64,000 bases of DNA from an uncultured Chthonomonas sp. (GTDB lineage Bacteria > Armatimonadota > Chthonomonadetes > Chthonomonadales > Chthonomonadaceae), in contig CAIONQ010000081.1 of the NCBI GenBank assembly GCA_903859705.1, positions 62,001-126,000 of the forward strand, in the 5' to 3' direction. The notes beneath the pieces are model-generated. The model worked only from the letters and a program-made list of their open reading frames with translations. It was not told the origin of the DNA and did not search any database. The translations under genes and the position numbers were made by a program. Shown in pieces: positions 9,257 through 17,379 of the stretch; the stretch's first letter is position 1, and every line of letters starts with the position of its first letter.

Positions 9257-10330
9257 ATGGTGTTGCAAGCTTTGTGTTTGTTGATGGCATTTGCCCAATC
9301 AAGTTATGATGTTGCCTGGCGGGCCTCATCGCATAACAAAATAGATGGCGGTGCTGCGGTAGTTGCTGGCTCTAATGTATGGAAATCAAGTAAGTACGCA
9401 ACAAATGCCAGGCTCCCAATTTGCAGCGTATCCAAGCTGATGACAGCACAGATTGTGCTGGAACTGGCTGCGGAAGGGAAACTGACACTCGGACAACAGG
9501 TTGGCGAAATTCTGCCCTGGCTGCCAGAGCACGTAAAGCCGGTTACTATCTCCAACCTACTTACACATACCAGTGGCCTGCAGAACATGGATAACTCTAC
9601 TGGCAAGAATGAAAACGGCATTCCGTTAATCTATCTTTCAACCAAATCACATCTCAAGCCCCTCAGAACCCGTATCAAACAGCTTTCCGGTGAGCGGCTT
9701 CTGCATGCCCCGGGCACAAACTTTGACTATAACAATCTTGATTTCCTGATTTTGCAGGCGGTGGTTGAACAGGCCTGTAAGCAGCCGTTCGATTTCATTT
9801 TGCGCGAAAGGATAGTCAAACCTGCCGGGATGAAAAATACAAGCGTGGCACCCTGGGGCGCACTGCCTGCCAACATTTTGAAATGTTACACAAATCAGAA
9901 CGGAGCGAAGGTTAGCGGAACTCCCTTCAACTTTGGTATCTATGGCGGCGCTGGCGGCATTTTATCCACGTTAGACGATGTGTGCTTGTGGCTGCAATGG
10001 TCGATGAAACAGCCCGAGAGATGGTCTCCCTTTTTTAGTGGATCAGCCTTCGGCGGATTTCAAGGATACGGTTGTTATGCATATCAAAATTCAATATTTG
10101 GGCAGCAGATGAGCATTATTGAGCGCCCTGGTGCCATCGCAAACTATCAGTGGCAAATAACTGCCATACCCTCTCTAAAAACTGCCGCCGTCGTCTTCGC
10201 TCTTAATGAAGGCGCTGAACCTGGCAGTGTCTACCAAAAGTCGGGAGCGGTAGTTGAGCTCATGCGCCTGGCCTTAAAAACGGAATCCTCAGAACCAGGT
10301 ATTTCCGGTGTGGGAAGAAAAAAACAATAA
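9257..10330 (+). CDS. Serine hydrolase of the class C beta-lactamase family
   Basis: A 357-residue protein with GGAG before ATG 9257. A short hydrophobic leader precedes a beta-lactamase/PBP fold. The nucleophile motif S57-V-S-K60 and Y158-N-N160 (Tyr-x-Asn) are present, as is the family segment LLTHTSGL. The third motif (KTG or HTG in relatives) is not obvious; the best candidate region reads ERPGA. Members include esterases and D-aminopeptidases as well as true beta-lactamases, so antibiotic resistance should not be assumed. The tail after residue 335 is basic and low in complexity. Confidence 0.85.
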   Translation: MVLQALCLLMAFAQSSYDVAWRASSHNKIDGGAAVVAGSNVWKSSKYATNARLPICSVSKLMTAQIVLELAAEGKLTLGQQVGEILPWLPEHVKPVTISNLLTHTSGLQNMDNSTGKNENGIPLIYLSTKSHLKPLRTRIKQLSGERLLHAPGTNFDYNNLDFLILQAVVEQACKQPFDFILRERIVKPAGMKNTSVAPWGALPANILKCYTNQNGAKVSGTPFNFGIYGGAGGILSTLDDVCLWLQWSMKQPERWSPFFSGSAFGGFQGYGCYAYQNSIFGQQMSIIERPGAIANYQWQITAIPSLKTAAVVFALNEGAEPGSVYQKSGAVVELMRLALKTESSEPGISGVGRKKQ

Positions 10331-10686
10331 TCCATGCTCCTCAGGTCTGCATGCCCTGCCAGACGACCGAAAGAAAGTTTTACCACCCGATAACACGGTT
10401 GACGGCAAGCAGTAAACTATGAAACTGGCTTATCCACTCCCGGGCTGAACACCAGTAAGCGGGGATCAACTCTGTGCAAAGCTCCCGGCCATACACCCTC
10501 TTTGCAGCAATCACTCTGGAACGGAATTGTTGTGCGTGCCCACTCATTGGTTCCAGTAATTAGCCGTAAATAACAAGCCTAGTTTACGGACTGAGCTTAC
10601 ATTTACAGCTTGTGTACAGATTTTGATGTGCCAATACGCATCTGTTCTCAGGCACACCACCACATGGACACTATGCGCTAACGAAC
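10331..10686. other. Intergenic, nothing recognised
   Basis: No convincing coding region, RNA or repeat is seen between the beta-lactamase-like gene and the terminator of the next, convergent gene. Confidence 0.5.
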
Positions 10687-10718
10687 AAAACGAGGTGCCA
10701 GCATGGCACCTCGTTTTG
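10687..10718 (-). terminator. Terminator of PEP-CTERM gene
   Basis: AAAACGAGGTGCCA pairs perfectly with TGGCACCTCGTTTT. It would work in both directions and lies 27 nt past the stop of the minus-strand gene ending at 10745. Confidence 0.85.
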
Positions 10719-10744
10719 CTGCCTAACCATTTGAATGTCTTCAT

Positions 10745-11596
10745 CTATTGGATGGATTTGGAGCGCCTTTGGCGGATCGCTGCAAGCCCTGCCATTCCAA
10801 ACACGGAGACTAGCGCCAGAGTACCCGGCTCCGGGGTGCTTGCGCTTATCTGGTAGTTGTCGAAGTTCGATGTGTAATCAGAATGTCTGAAACCCGGAAA
10901 ATCAGCATATGCCAGATTTGCAAGGTTAACCGCCACTGTCTTATCTGTGGCTATAGACCCGGGTATGGACAACGTGCCAAGATACTTGCCGTCTATAAAA
11001 AAGTTGCTGTAAAGCCCAGAGAGGTACATGTCGATAGCAAGATGATGGTACACGCCAAGATCCACTGTTGGCCCATAGACCCAATTTGACGTGCCGTCAT
11101 CGTAGACTACCATTCCGTTGGAGCTTAGATAGATCTCCGCCAGGCCTTCGGTGGCGTTGTATACGTTAACATTAGCAGAGTAGTCATCATCGGCGGGAGT
11201 ATTGCCGGATAGCGGACCATCTAATCTCACGTCTGCAGAAATCCGAAGGAAGTTCCAACCAGAAGTATCGACGCCAGCTGCTGGGCGATATACACCTTCA
11301 AACAGCCCGTCCGATGCAACGTACACGAGATCTGATCCACTAACTTTAAGACTTTGTGATCCCGATTTTGGATTACTCGTGGATATTACACCTGCCAGTG
11401 GCCCAATTGTGCCGCCATTGCCAGCCTCCCATCCATTTTGGCCACTTACCGGCTGCCCTGCAGCCCATTCAGGCGCTTCAAAGCCTGTGTCATAAACAGT
11501 TACTTGCGCACAAGCATTGCGTGGAATAAACCCGATCCATCCCATTACCAGTGCAGCTGCCAGTACTCTGCAAGTAGTGTTGCCAAACGTCCGCAT
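10745..11596 (-). CDS. PEP-CTERM sorting domain protein
   Basis: A 283-residue exported protein; AAAGGTG precedes the ATG at 11596. A signal peptide ends near residue 30 (NACAQ). The body starts YDTGFEAPEW and has a jelly-roll-like, carbohydrate-binding look: alternating strands and a DGKYLGTLSIPG turn as in laminin-G/concanavalin-like domains; this fold assignment is an inference. The C-terminus is a PEP-CTERM tail: TPEPGTLALV, a hydrophobic helix and RQRRSK. It is probably exported and processed by exosortase. It is transcribed alone. Confidence 0.85.
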   Translation of the reverse strand: MRTFGNTTCRVLAAALVMGWIGFIPRNACAQVTVYDTGFEAPEWAAGQPVSGQNGWEAGNGGTIGPLAGVISTSNPKSGSQSLKVSGSDLVYVASDGLFEGVYRPAAGVDTSGWNFLRISADVRLDGPLSGNTPADDDYSANVNVYNATEGLAEIYLSSNGMVVYDDGTSNWVYGPTVDLGVYHHLAIDMYLSGLYSNFFIDGKYLGTLSIPGSIATDKTVAVNLANLAYADFPGFRHSDYTSNFDNYQISASTPEPGTLALVSVFGMAGLAAIRQRRSKSIQ

Positions 11597-12009
11597 GCGT
11601 TACACCTTTCTGTGCGCCTTGTAGACGCAACTCTGAAACAGTAATGTTACAGTTGCATTGTGTACGCCGTTTGCGCGATACCCTGTGCATACGACAGCGA
11701 ATTGTATATCATAGATCGGGTGCGCGAGTCAACACAATGATTGCTTACAAGAACATAAATGCTCTTTGTGGTTGCGCGCGCCAAGTTTGCGCACCGGTAC
11801 ATTCACTTTCGAGGTGACTATCCCAGACTCTTAACCAGGCATCGCCGACCATTTCGAACATCTTGCAACTTTTTCGGTATGGTTTTCCACAATTGGCGCA
11901 CATTTCGCCATTTCATGTGGGATCATAACAATGTGTGGCGCGCTTACCCTGTGGGGATTTGTGCGCCGCAACAGCCATTCGTTGTATTGAAATACGAAAG
12001 TGAGTTATC
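11597..12009. other. Intergenic, no gene recognised
   Basis: This region lies between divergent genes and presumably holds promoters for both. The AT-rich stretch around 11700-11760 is the likeliest place. I saw no repeats or RNA structure that I can name. Confidence 0.4.
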
Positions 12010-12162
12010 ATGCCGAGCCGAGCCAAGGGACGCCATAAGTCCCGCCATCACACCCATGCAGTAAAAGCGGATAGCCTTAAGCCAACCTCTGTGCTTCCGC
12101 CCCTGGCAAAGCCGGCCGCTGCTCCCGCAGCTGCGCCAGCAACACCGCCTGCAAAAGCTTAG
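12010..12162 (+). CDS. Possible small basic protein
   Basis: A 50-codon frame that starts MPSRAKGRHKSRHHTH and ends in an Ala/Pro/Lys-rich tail. The composition (a basic, His-rich start and a PAAAPAAAP-like end) resembles small nucleic-acid-binding or histone-H1-like proteins. The frame is followed 33 nt later by a strong terminator (12196-12234), which supports a real transcript. The ribosome site is weak (a GTGAG-like sequence before the ATG). No family can be named. Confidence 0.4.
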   Translation: MPSRAKGRHKSRHHTHAVKADSLKPTSVLPPLAKPAAAPAAAPATPPAKA

Positions 12163-12195
12163 GCTTTCAGTTCCGGTAATGTCCGATTTACCAGA

Positions 12196-12240
12196 AGCGG
12201 GCGCAATTTGGACTAAACCCAAATCGCGCCCGCTTTCTGT
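12196..12240. terminator. Strong bidirectional terminator
   Basis: AGCGGGCGC (12196-12204) pairs with GCGCCCGCT (12226-12234), and the stem is extended by ATTTGG/CCAAAT around a seven-base loop. It lies between the small basic protein and the convergent DinB gene. Confidence 0.85.
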
Positions 12241-12265
12241 ATTTCACTGCCACGTAAACTATCGA

Positions 12266-12748
12266 TTACCCCACTACCCAATCCACGTAATCCGTATCCA
12301 CCGTCTCACCACCAAGCATATCCACCAGCAGCACTATCTGCCCTCTGTGATAGGCCGCGTGGCCAATCAGCTGCTCTATCTGAATGCGCGTTTGAAGCGG
12401 CCAAAACTTGCCATCTTCAACAGGTATTCCAAAGTTCGCCAGTGCATCCTCTACAGTTAGTGCTTCCAGATACTCGGTCCATGCAGCCTCTGCGCGGGCA
12501 AACTTCTCTGCCAGCCCCTCAAAATTTGCCTCCTGATCAAACCAGGCTTCGTACGGGCCGCCTGCTGCCGTAATAAACTTTAAGTGGTTGATACGGCAAG
12601 CTGCGAGGTGATCGGCAATCACAACGGCGCGCGCAAATCGGGAGTCTGACTTGTTTTCATCTGCCACTCCCGCCATCATCTCCAACATCTTTGCATTGGC
12701 AAACCGCTCATGTTTGAAATGCTCGCGATACAGATCCGTAATATTCAT
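12266..12748 (-). CDS. DinB-family protein
   Basis: A 160-residue four-helix-bundle protein of the DinB/YfiT class. TAGGAGA lies 11 nt before the ATG at 12748. His residues in the DHLAACRINH segment (about residue 47) and in HAAYHRGQI (about 130-134) match the metal-binding His triad of the family. Members are metal-dependent; some act as thiol transferases, but most are uncharacterised. This is the first of four DinB-type genes in 12 kb and stands alone. Confidence 0.85.
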   Translation of the reverse strand: MNITDLYREHFKHERFANAKMLEMMAGVADENKSDSRFARAVVIADHLAACRINHLKFITAAGGPYEAWFDQEANFEGLAEKFARAEAAWTEYLEALTVEDALANFGIPVEDGKFWPLQTRIQIEQLIGHAAYHRGQIVLLVDMLGGETVDTDYVDWVVG

Positions 12749-12972
12749 TCCCGCAATTTCTCCTATTCTGGTGGTGGCGCCGCGCAGCGGCGGCGTTATA
12801 CTACCACAGAAGGATACGTTTGTCTATCATTTTAAACATCTACCATATTGCAGACCATCTATTTGCGAGGCGTTAAACAAAATCTGCAGGATGAACCGCC
12901 TCTCACAAGGAATGCATGGATCGTATTTCTTCAAAAAACTATTGACTTAACAGTTTACGACTGGAGAACCAG

Positions 12973-13826
12973 ATGAAAAGGTTTGCACTGTACGCAGTTC
13001 TTGGCATACTTCTGTTACCAGTGCCCGGCCGTGCTCACCCAATTGATGACAGTTTCTGTTAAAAGAGGGCCGTGCTGCAGGCGATGTCTTTACAGTTAAG
13101 AATGATATGCTGATTACTATCAGGATGACGGCAACCGGCCTCAACCTGGATCAAACGCATATCACCCAGGCCAATCGCGAGTACAAAGAGGAAGTAGTTG
13201 CTGCAACCCCTGCCGCAAGCACGAATGTGCTTCGCTCTTATTCTGTTGCGCGAGACGTTGACACCGAAAATGGCAAGTCAGCCAAAAAAGTACTTAGCTA
13301 TGAAGGCAAATCGGTGCGGCTCAAACGCGTCAACAATGTTTCAAGCGCAACCATTTCCACCGGTGCGCTTAGTGCAGATGACCAAAAAGAGCTGATAACT
13401 ACATTAAAGGGTGACGATGCAGGTTATTTTCCAGAGAAACCAGTTGCCCTTGGGGATACATGGAAACAGTCGTTGAAAAAGATACTTGGAGGTAGTTCAG
13501 ACATTCCAGACGGAGATGCAAACTTAACGTTTCTGGAGTTCACACAGCAAAATGGGCATAAATGCGCCCACATCCAGATGAAGGCAAGCGTGTCTCAGGA
13601 TCTGAGTGGGATTACCCTATCTGGCGACCTCACGGGAGATCTATATTTTGCAGTGGATATCAACCGCACTCTGCAGATGGATCTGGACGGCCCGCTGAAG
13701 ATGAATGGAAAACAAACGGCCGGAGATAAAACCATAGAGATCAATGGCACGGGTAAACTTCATGTGTCTTCCCACATGCTTTTCTTACAGGTTGCTGGCA
13801 AGCCACAGGTACCTGCAACAAAGTAA
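12973..13826 (+). pseudogene. Frameshifted exported protein, paralogue of 14522-15382
   Basis: The gene starts at ATG 12973 after a GGAGA site with an intact signal peptide (MKRFALYAVLGIL, ending GRAHP). The frame then hits TAA at 13060. Alignment by eye with the intact paralogue downstream (HRADDKILLKDLRAAGD) shows that the coding sequence resumes in the -1 frame at CTG 13056 (LLKEGRAAGD). A single T is apparently missing in the TTT run at 13053-13055. From there the frame is open to 13826 and matches the paralogue throughout. It may be a young pseudogene or a sequencing error; no canonical slippery site is visible. The function is unknown. Confidence 0.8.
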
Positions 13827-14005
13827 CCACCCCATGCCTTGAATAGGTGAGACGCGCAGGTGCCAAATATTTGCCCCTGCACCAGGTGAAATTTATGGGC
13901 GCGACAGCAAGGCTGTTGCGCTCATTTATATTCTGGATGTACAGCCCAAATCACACAGCAACGCTGCCACAAATGGCAGCAGCAGTTTTCTGCCAGGAGG
14001 CCACT

Positions 14006-14392
14006 ATGACAGCAATCGTTGGGCTAAGCTACATCAGCCTGTACATAGCAGATTACGATGCATCAATCGCGTTCTACACACGCGTTTTTGGTGAACCAGG
14101 CTACCGTGAGGAAGGCCAACCCATAGTTGGCTGGCATCTGGGTAACACCTGGCTAACTGTATTTGATGCCGCGTATGGACCAGCCCCTGGCGAAAACCCG
14201 CGCGGCACGGAGTTCGCTGTACAGGTTCAGAGCCCTCAAGATGTTGATGCGCTATACGGCCAACTGATTGCCTCCGGTGCCCTCTCCTGCCGCGAGCCTG
14301 AAGATACCTGGATGTACGAATCTATGCGGTTTGCATGCGTCGACGATCCATTTGGGGTGCGAATAGATGTATATGCCGCCCTCCCAGAATAG
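14006..14392 (+). CDS. VOC-family (glyoxalase/dioxygenase-like) protein
   Basis: A 128-residue protein; ATG 14006 follows a perfect AGGAGG (13995-14000). It has the paired beta-alpha-beta-beta-beta modules of the vicinal oxygen chelate superfamily: SYISLYIADYDASIAFYTRVFG at the start, and a C-terminal module ending FACVDDPFGVRIDVY. Possible metal ligands are few, so it could be a binding protein rather than an enzyme. It lies between the two exported paralogues, which may have been one tandem pair before. The substrate is unknown. Confidence 0.85.
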   Translation: MTAIVGLSYISLYIADYDASIAFYTRVFGEPGYREEGQPIVGWHLGNTWLTVFDAAYGPAPGENPRGTEFAVQVQSPQDVDALYGQLIASGALSCREPEDTWMYESMRFACVDDPFGVRIDVYAALPE

Positions 14393-14521
14393 CCCTGAAT
14401 GCAAGTTATCCTGCTCCATGGTGCTGAAGATCACAGGAATTGCATGCCAGCCTGTTGAATGATCTGCACATTGTGCTTGTGCTTCAACTTGTATTGCCTT
14501 ACGACGCTTAAGGAGTGCTAA

Positions 14522-15382
14522 ATGAAAAAGGCCTTTCTTCTGGCAGCCGCAGCAGCTATTGTGCTTTTCCCGCAACCAGGCAAAGCTCATAGAGCTGATG
14601 ATAAGATCCTTTTAAAAGATCTGCGTGCCGCTGGCGATATCTTCACTGTTAAAGACAATATGACGATGAATTTGAAAGCCGTTGTTACAGGACCCGATAT
14701 CAATATTGAGAAGATAAACAACAAGAACGAAGAACGCGAATATAAAGAAGAGGTATTGGCCGCCACCGCACAGGGCCCAACTTCCGCCTTGCGGTTCTAC
14801 ATTACTGCTCGAGATGCAGAAGACGGAGAAGGCGGCCCTAAAAAGACCACCAGGAGCTACGAAGGCAAATCGGTACGACTCACTCGCACTGGCAAAACAG
14901 CCACGGCCACTTCCTCTGTCACACTGAAACCAGAAGATGTGCATGAACTCTCTGAAGGGTTTAAAAACGACGACATGTCGGTGTTTTCAGACAAACCTAT
15001 TGGCATTGGAGATAGCTGGACAGTGCCGCTTTCAAAATTGCTCGGAACCTCAGAGGATCTGCCAGATGGAAAAGCCACGGGAACTTACACCGATATCGTG
15101 CAACAGGGAGGGCACCGCTGTGCACACATCCACATTACCGCAAATATCAGCCAGGACCTTGGGGGAATAGTCTTATCAGGAGAGCTCCAAGGCGATACTT
15201 ACTTCGCTCTTGATATACACAGAACCATTCTCTTAAAGCTTAGCGGGCCATTGAAGATGGTCGGAAAGCAGACTGCGGGCGGTAAGACGATTGAGATAAC
15301 CGGTTCGGGCAAGATCGATGCTGGCATTTCGTTTACATACGCGAAAGTAGCTGGCAAAGCGCAGCCAACTGCGCCAAAGTAG
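14522..15382 (+). CDS. Exported protein of unknown function (intact paralogue)
   Basis: A 286-residue protein with AAGGAG before ATG 14522. The signal peptide is MKKAFLLAAAAAIVLF, ending GKAHR. The mature part is a single soluble domain with conserved blocks shared with the frameshifted neighbour: REYKEE, YEGKSVRLTR, DKPIGIGDSW, LPDGKATG, GGHRCAHI, LSGPLKMVGKQTAG and TIEITGSGK. I do not recognise the family. The layout (signal peptide plus an all-beta repeat of about 120 residues) suggests a periplasmic or secreted role. Confidence 0.75.
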   Translation: MKKAFLLAAAAAIVLFPQPGKAHRADDKILLKDLRAAGDIFTVKDNMTMNLKAVVTGPDINIEKINNKNEEREYKEEVLAATAQGPTSALRFYITARDAEDGEGGPKKTTRSYEGKSVRLTRTGKTATATSSVTLKPEDVHELSEGFKNDDMSVFSDKPIGIGDSWTVPLSKLLGTSEDLPDGKATGTYTDIVQQGGHRCAHIHITANISQDLGGIVLSGELQGDTYFALDIHRTILLKLSGPLKMVGKQTAGGKTIEITGSGKIDAGISFTYAKVAGKAQPTAPK

Positions 15383-15425
15383 CCTGTGCTTACCTGCAGA
15401 TTAGGTGATGCTTGTTGGACATGTG

Positions 15426-15458
15426 GGGCGGAGCGGCGATGCCGCTTCGCCCTTTTTC
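15426..15458 (+). terminator. Rho-independent terminator
   Basis: A 12-bp stem (15426-15437 with 15441-15452, including one G-T pair) and a GAT loop are followed by TTTTT. It ends the gene stopping at 15382. Confidence 0.9.
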
Positions 15459-15494
15459 TATCTACTGGCAGACTTCACTGATTGGTGATTAATG

Positions 15495-15530
15495 TTGACA
15501 AATTAATATTAACTATGCAATATTAATTTC
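15495..15530 (+). promoter_or_regulatory. Promoter and perfect palindromic operator for the MarR operon
   Basis: TTGACA (15495-15500) is a consensus -35 box. AAATTAATATT (15500-15510) and AATATTAATTT (15519-15529) form a perfect 11-bp inverted repeat with an 8-nt spacer, overlapping both the -35 end and the likely -10 region. The palindrome ends one base before the ATG at 15531 and no Shine-Dalgarno is present. The transcript may therefore be leaderless and repressed by its own product, as is usual for MarR proteins. Confidence 0.75.
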
Positions 15531-15971
15531 ATGAAAACCTGTATTACTCTTGCAATCCATGAGATGGTGTGGCGAATGGATGCAGCCGCAGATGGCATCC
15601 TCCTAAAAGCCCATGGTATCGAGTTTGAACTTGCTCGGGTGCTGATGACGTTGCGAGTAGAGCAACCCTGCAGCCAGCGCAGATTGGCCGCCAAGCTGGG
15701 GATAACCCCTGCTGCAATTACGCGATCCCTTCCACGATATCTTGAAGCTGGCTGGATTGTAGTAAATGTAGACCCCAAACAGCCCCGTCGTAACCTGCTC
15801 CAACTAACAGCAGCAGGCAGCGAGCTTGCGGATACATGCTGGCAAACTCTGGAAACAGCATTTCACGATTTACTTAGCGAAGCGCAAATTGCCCCGGAGC
15901 CCTTTACAGAGAGTATCCTCCGCATTTGTACACTGCTGAGCCCCGAAACAAAGAAAGAAGGCTGCAACTAA
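15531..15971 (+). CDS. MarR-family transcriptional regulator
   Basis: A 146-residue winged-helix protein. The HTH lies at about residues 45-75 (CSQRRLAAKLGITPAAITRSLPRYLEAGW), followed by the wing with VDPKQPRRNLLQLT, where the Arg pair is as expected for MarR. It binds DNA as a dimer; the palindrome upstream is the obvious operator. Its TAA shares one base with the ATG of the DUF4188 gene (TAATG), so the two are probably translated together and the regulator likely controls that gene. Confidence 0.92.
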   Translation: MKTCITLAIHEMVWRMDAAADGILLKAHGIEFELARVLMTLRVEQPCSQRRLAAKLGITPAAITRSLPRYLEAGWIVVNVDPKQPRRNLLQLTAAGSELADTCWQTLETAFHDLLSEAQIAPEPFTESILRICTLLSPETKKEGCN

Positions 15972-16459
15972 TGGTATTTCCACAACGAATGACAGCCGAA
16001 ATCGAAGGCAGTTATGTGGTGTTTCTTATAGGTATGCGCATTAACCGGCCACACAAATTCTGGAAGTGGCTGCCTGTAATGGGTGCCATGCCCCGCATGA
16101 TGAAAGAGTTAACACAGCAAAAGGAAAAGGGCCTGCTGCATTCGGAGGTGTGGTTTGGCAGAACCGTAATCACTTTGCAATACTGGCGATCCGTAGAGCA
16201 GCTGATGGAGTACGCTACCGCCTCCAATAGCGAACATCTGCCTGCCTGGCGAGAGTTTAACCAGAAGGTTGGAAACAGCGGCGATGTGGGAATCTGGCAC
16301 GAAACGTACATCATTCATCCTGGCAACTGGGAAACTGTGTACATCAACATGCCCAGGTTTGGGCTAGCACAGGCCGGCAACCATGTGCCTGCCGCTGGCC
16401 ATAAAAAGAGTGCGAGCGGCCGCCTCAACGGCAAAGAACCAGTAGCAGAAACACCATAA
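15971..16459 (+). CDS. DUF4188-family protein
   Basis: A 162-residue protein whose ATG at 15971 overlaps the MarR stop codon. The sequence matches the DUF4188 family as I know it: VVFLIGMRINRP near the start, KWLPVMGAMPRMMKEL, LHSEVWFGRT, YWRSVEQLMEYA, LPAWREFN, GDVGIWHETY and YINMPRFGLA. These are ferredoxin-like, dimeric alpha+beta barrel proteins, sometimes annotated as monooxygenase-like; no activity is proven. Control by the adjacent MarR protein suggests a role in handling a small organic or toxic molecule. Confidence 0.85.
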   Translation: MVFPQRMTAEIEGSYVVFLIGMRINRPHKFWKWLPVMGAMPRMMKELTQQKEKGLLHSEVWFGRTVITLQYWRSVEQLMEYATASNSEHLPAWREFNQKVGNSGDVGIWHETYIIHPGNWETVYINMPRFGLAQAGNHVPAAGHKKSASGRLNGKEPVAETP

Positions 16460-16915
16460 ACGCAGTACGTCCGGGATTCTGGAGCTTAGGTTTTGGGGAT
16501 TGGGGATTGGTTTCTGTGTACTGGCTTTCGGTAAAGCTTCCATCCAATAGGCGGCATTTTGTTTGCGTCCCTGCGGCTTTGCGTGCGAACTTCCTCTGAT
16601 CGTCAGGATGAAGCTACCGGTGACAGCAGACAGCACCTCATCCTGAGGTGGCCTTGCACCAATCCCCCAACACCGATCCACCCGCGTAACCCGCATCGTT
16701 CCGCCCAGCACACCGGAAGGAATACAACTTAATTCAGCAGAATGTGATGTCCACCCGAAAGGCGCGCGAGATATGCGGATGGTAAGTCAGCATCGCTTCA
16801 GGTGCTGTAACTCTAGCGCTACTCGGGCATGCCGTTAACATGGAAGTGAAAGCCAATTCGAAACCTGCATTCTCGACGTGTGTTCTAACGCAAAAACCAT
16901 ACGGGAGACCATCTG
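16460..16915. other. Intergenic, nothing recognised
   Basis: No convincing gene in this stretch of about 450 nt. The end holds the ribosome site of the TTG-started DinB gene (GGGAG at 16903-16907). Confidence 0.45.
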
Positions 16916-17374
16916 TTGGATATCAAAGCAAGCGCACTTGGCACACTCAAAGGTGCCTTCAGCATATTCGAAAAAGATCTGAATGCCCTCCCACCAGAGG
17001 TGTTCACGCGCTGCTTTGGAGGCAAATCCAGAACGGTGGCAGATATCGTACATGAAGTGAACATGGTGAACGATGACATTGGCCGTAATATGCGTGGCGA
17101 GCCAATGATAGATTGGCCAGAAGGCTGGATTACCGCACCAGAAAACCTGCAGAGCAAACCGGAGGTAATCGAGGCGTTTAGAGCATCCACTGCACGAATT
17201 CTTGAACTGGTGGATGGTTACACTGCCGACGACCTCGAAGCCAAAGTAACTACCGAGCATGGGGAAACCACACGCTTTGAACGCTGCCGATTTATGGTAT
17301 TGCATGTGTGGTACCACAGCGGGCAGCTTAACTTCATGCAAACATTGCTCGGCGATGACGGCTGGAACTGGTAA
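16916..17374 (+). CDS. DinB-family protein
   Basis: A 152-residue protein starting at TTG 16916, 8 nt after GGGAG. It has four predicted helices, with His in VADIVHEVN (about residue 46) and two in LHVWYHSGQLNF near residues 129-133, as in the DinB metal site. It is the first gene of an operon: the next start (17380) is 5 nt after its stop. Some family members are thiol-transferases, but this one's function cannot be stated. Confidence 0.82.
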   Translation: MDIKASALGTLKGAFSIFEKDLNALPPEVFTRCFGGKSRTVADIVHEVNMVNDDIGRNMRGEPMIDWPEGWITAPENLQSKPEVIEAFRASTARILELVDGYTADDLEAKVTTEHGETTRFERCRFMVLHVWYHSGQLNFMQTLLGDDGWNW

Positions 17375-17379
17375 CAATT

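Noticed and set aside
10331-10686. Possible tRNA or small RNA in the gap before a PEP-CTERM gene
   Set aside because: No cloverleaf or conserved T-loop sequence is visible; only the terminator at 10687-10718 is convincing.
13048-13066. Programmed ribosomal frameshift in the exported paralogue
   Set aside because: No canonical slippery heptamer or downstream structure was seen; the intact paralogue needs no shift, so a deletion is simpler.
16835-17377. Long minus-strand open frame opposite the DinB gene
   Set aside because: The plus-strand frame has the DinB His motifs and a ribosome site; the minus frame has neither.
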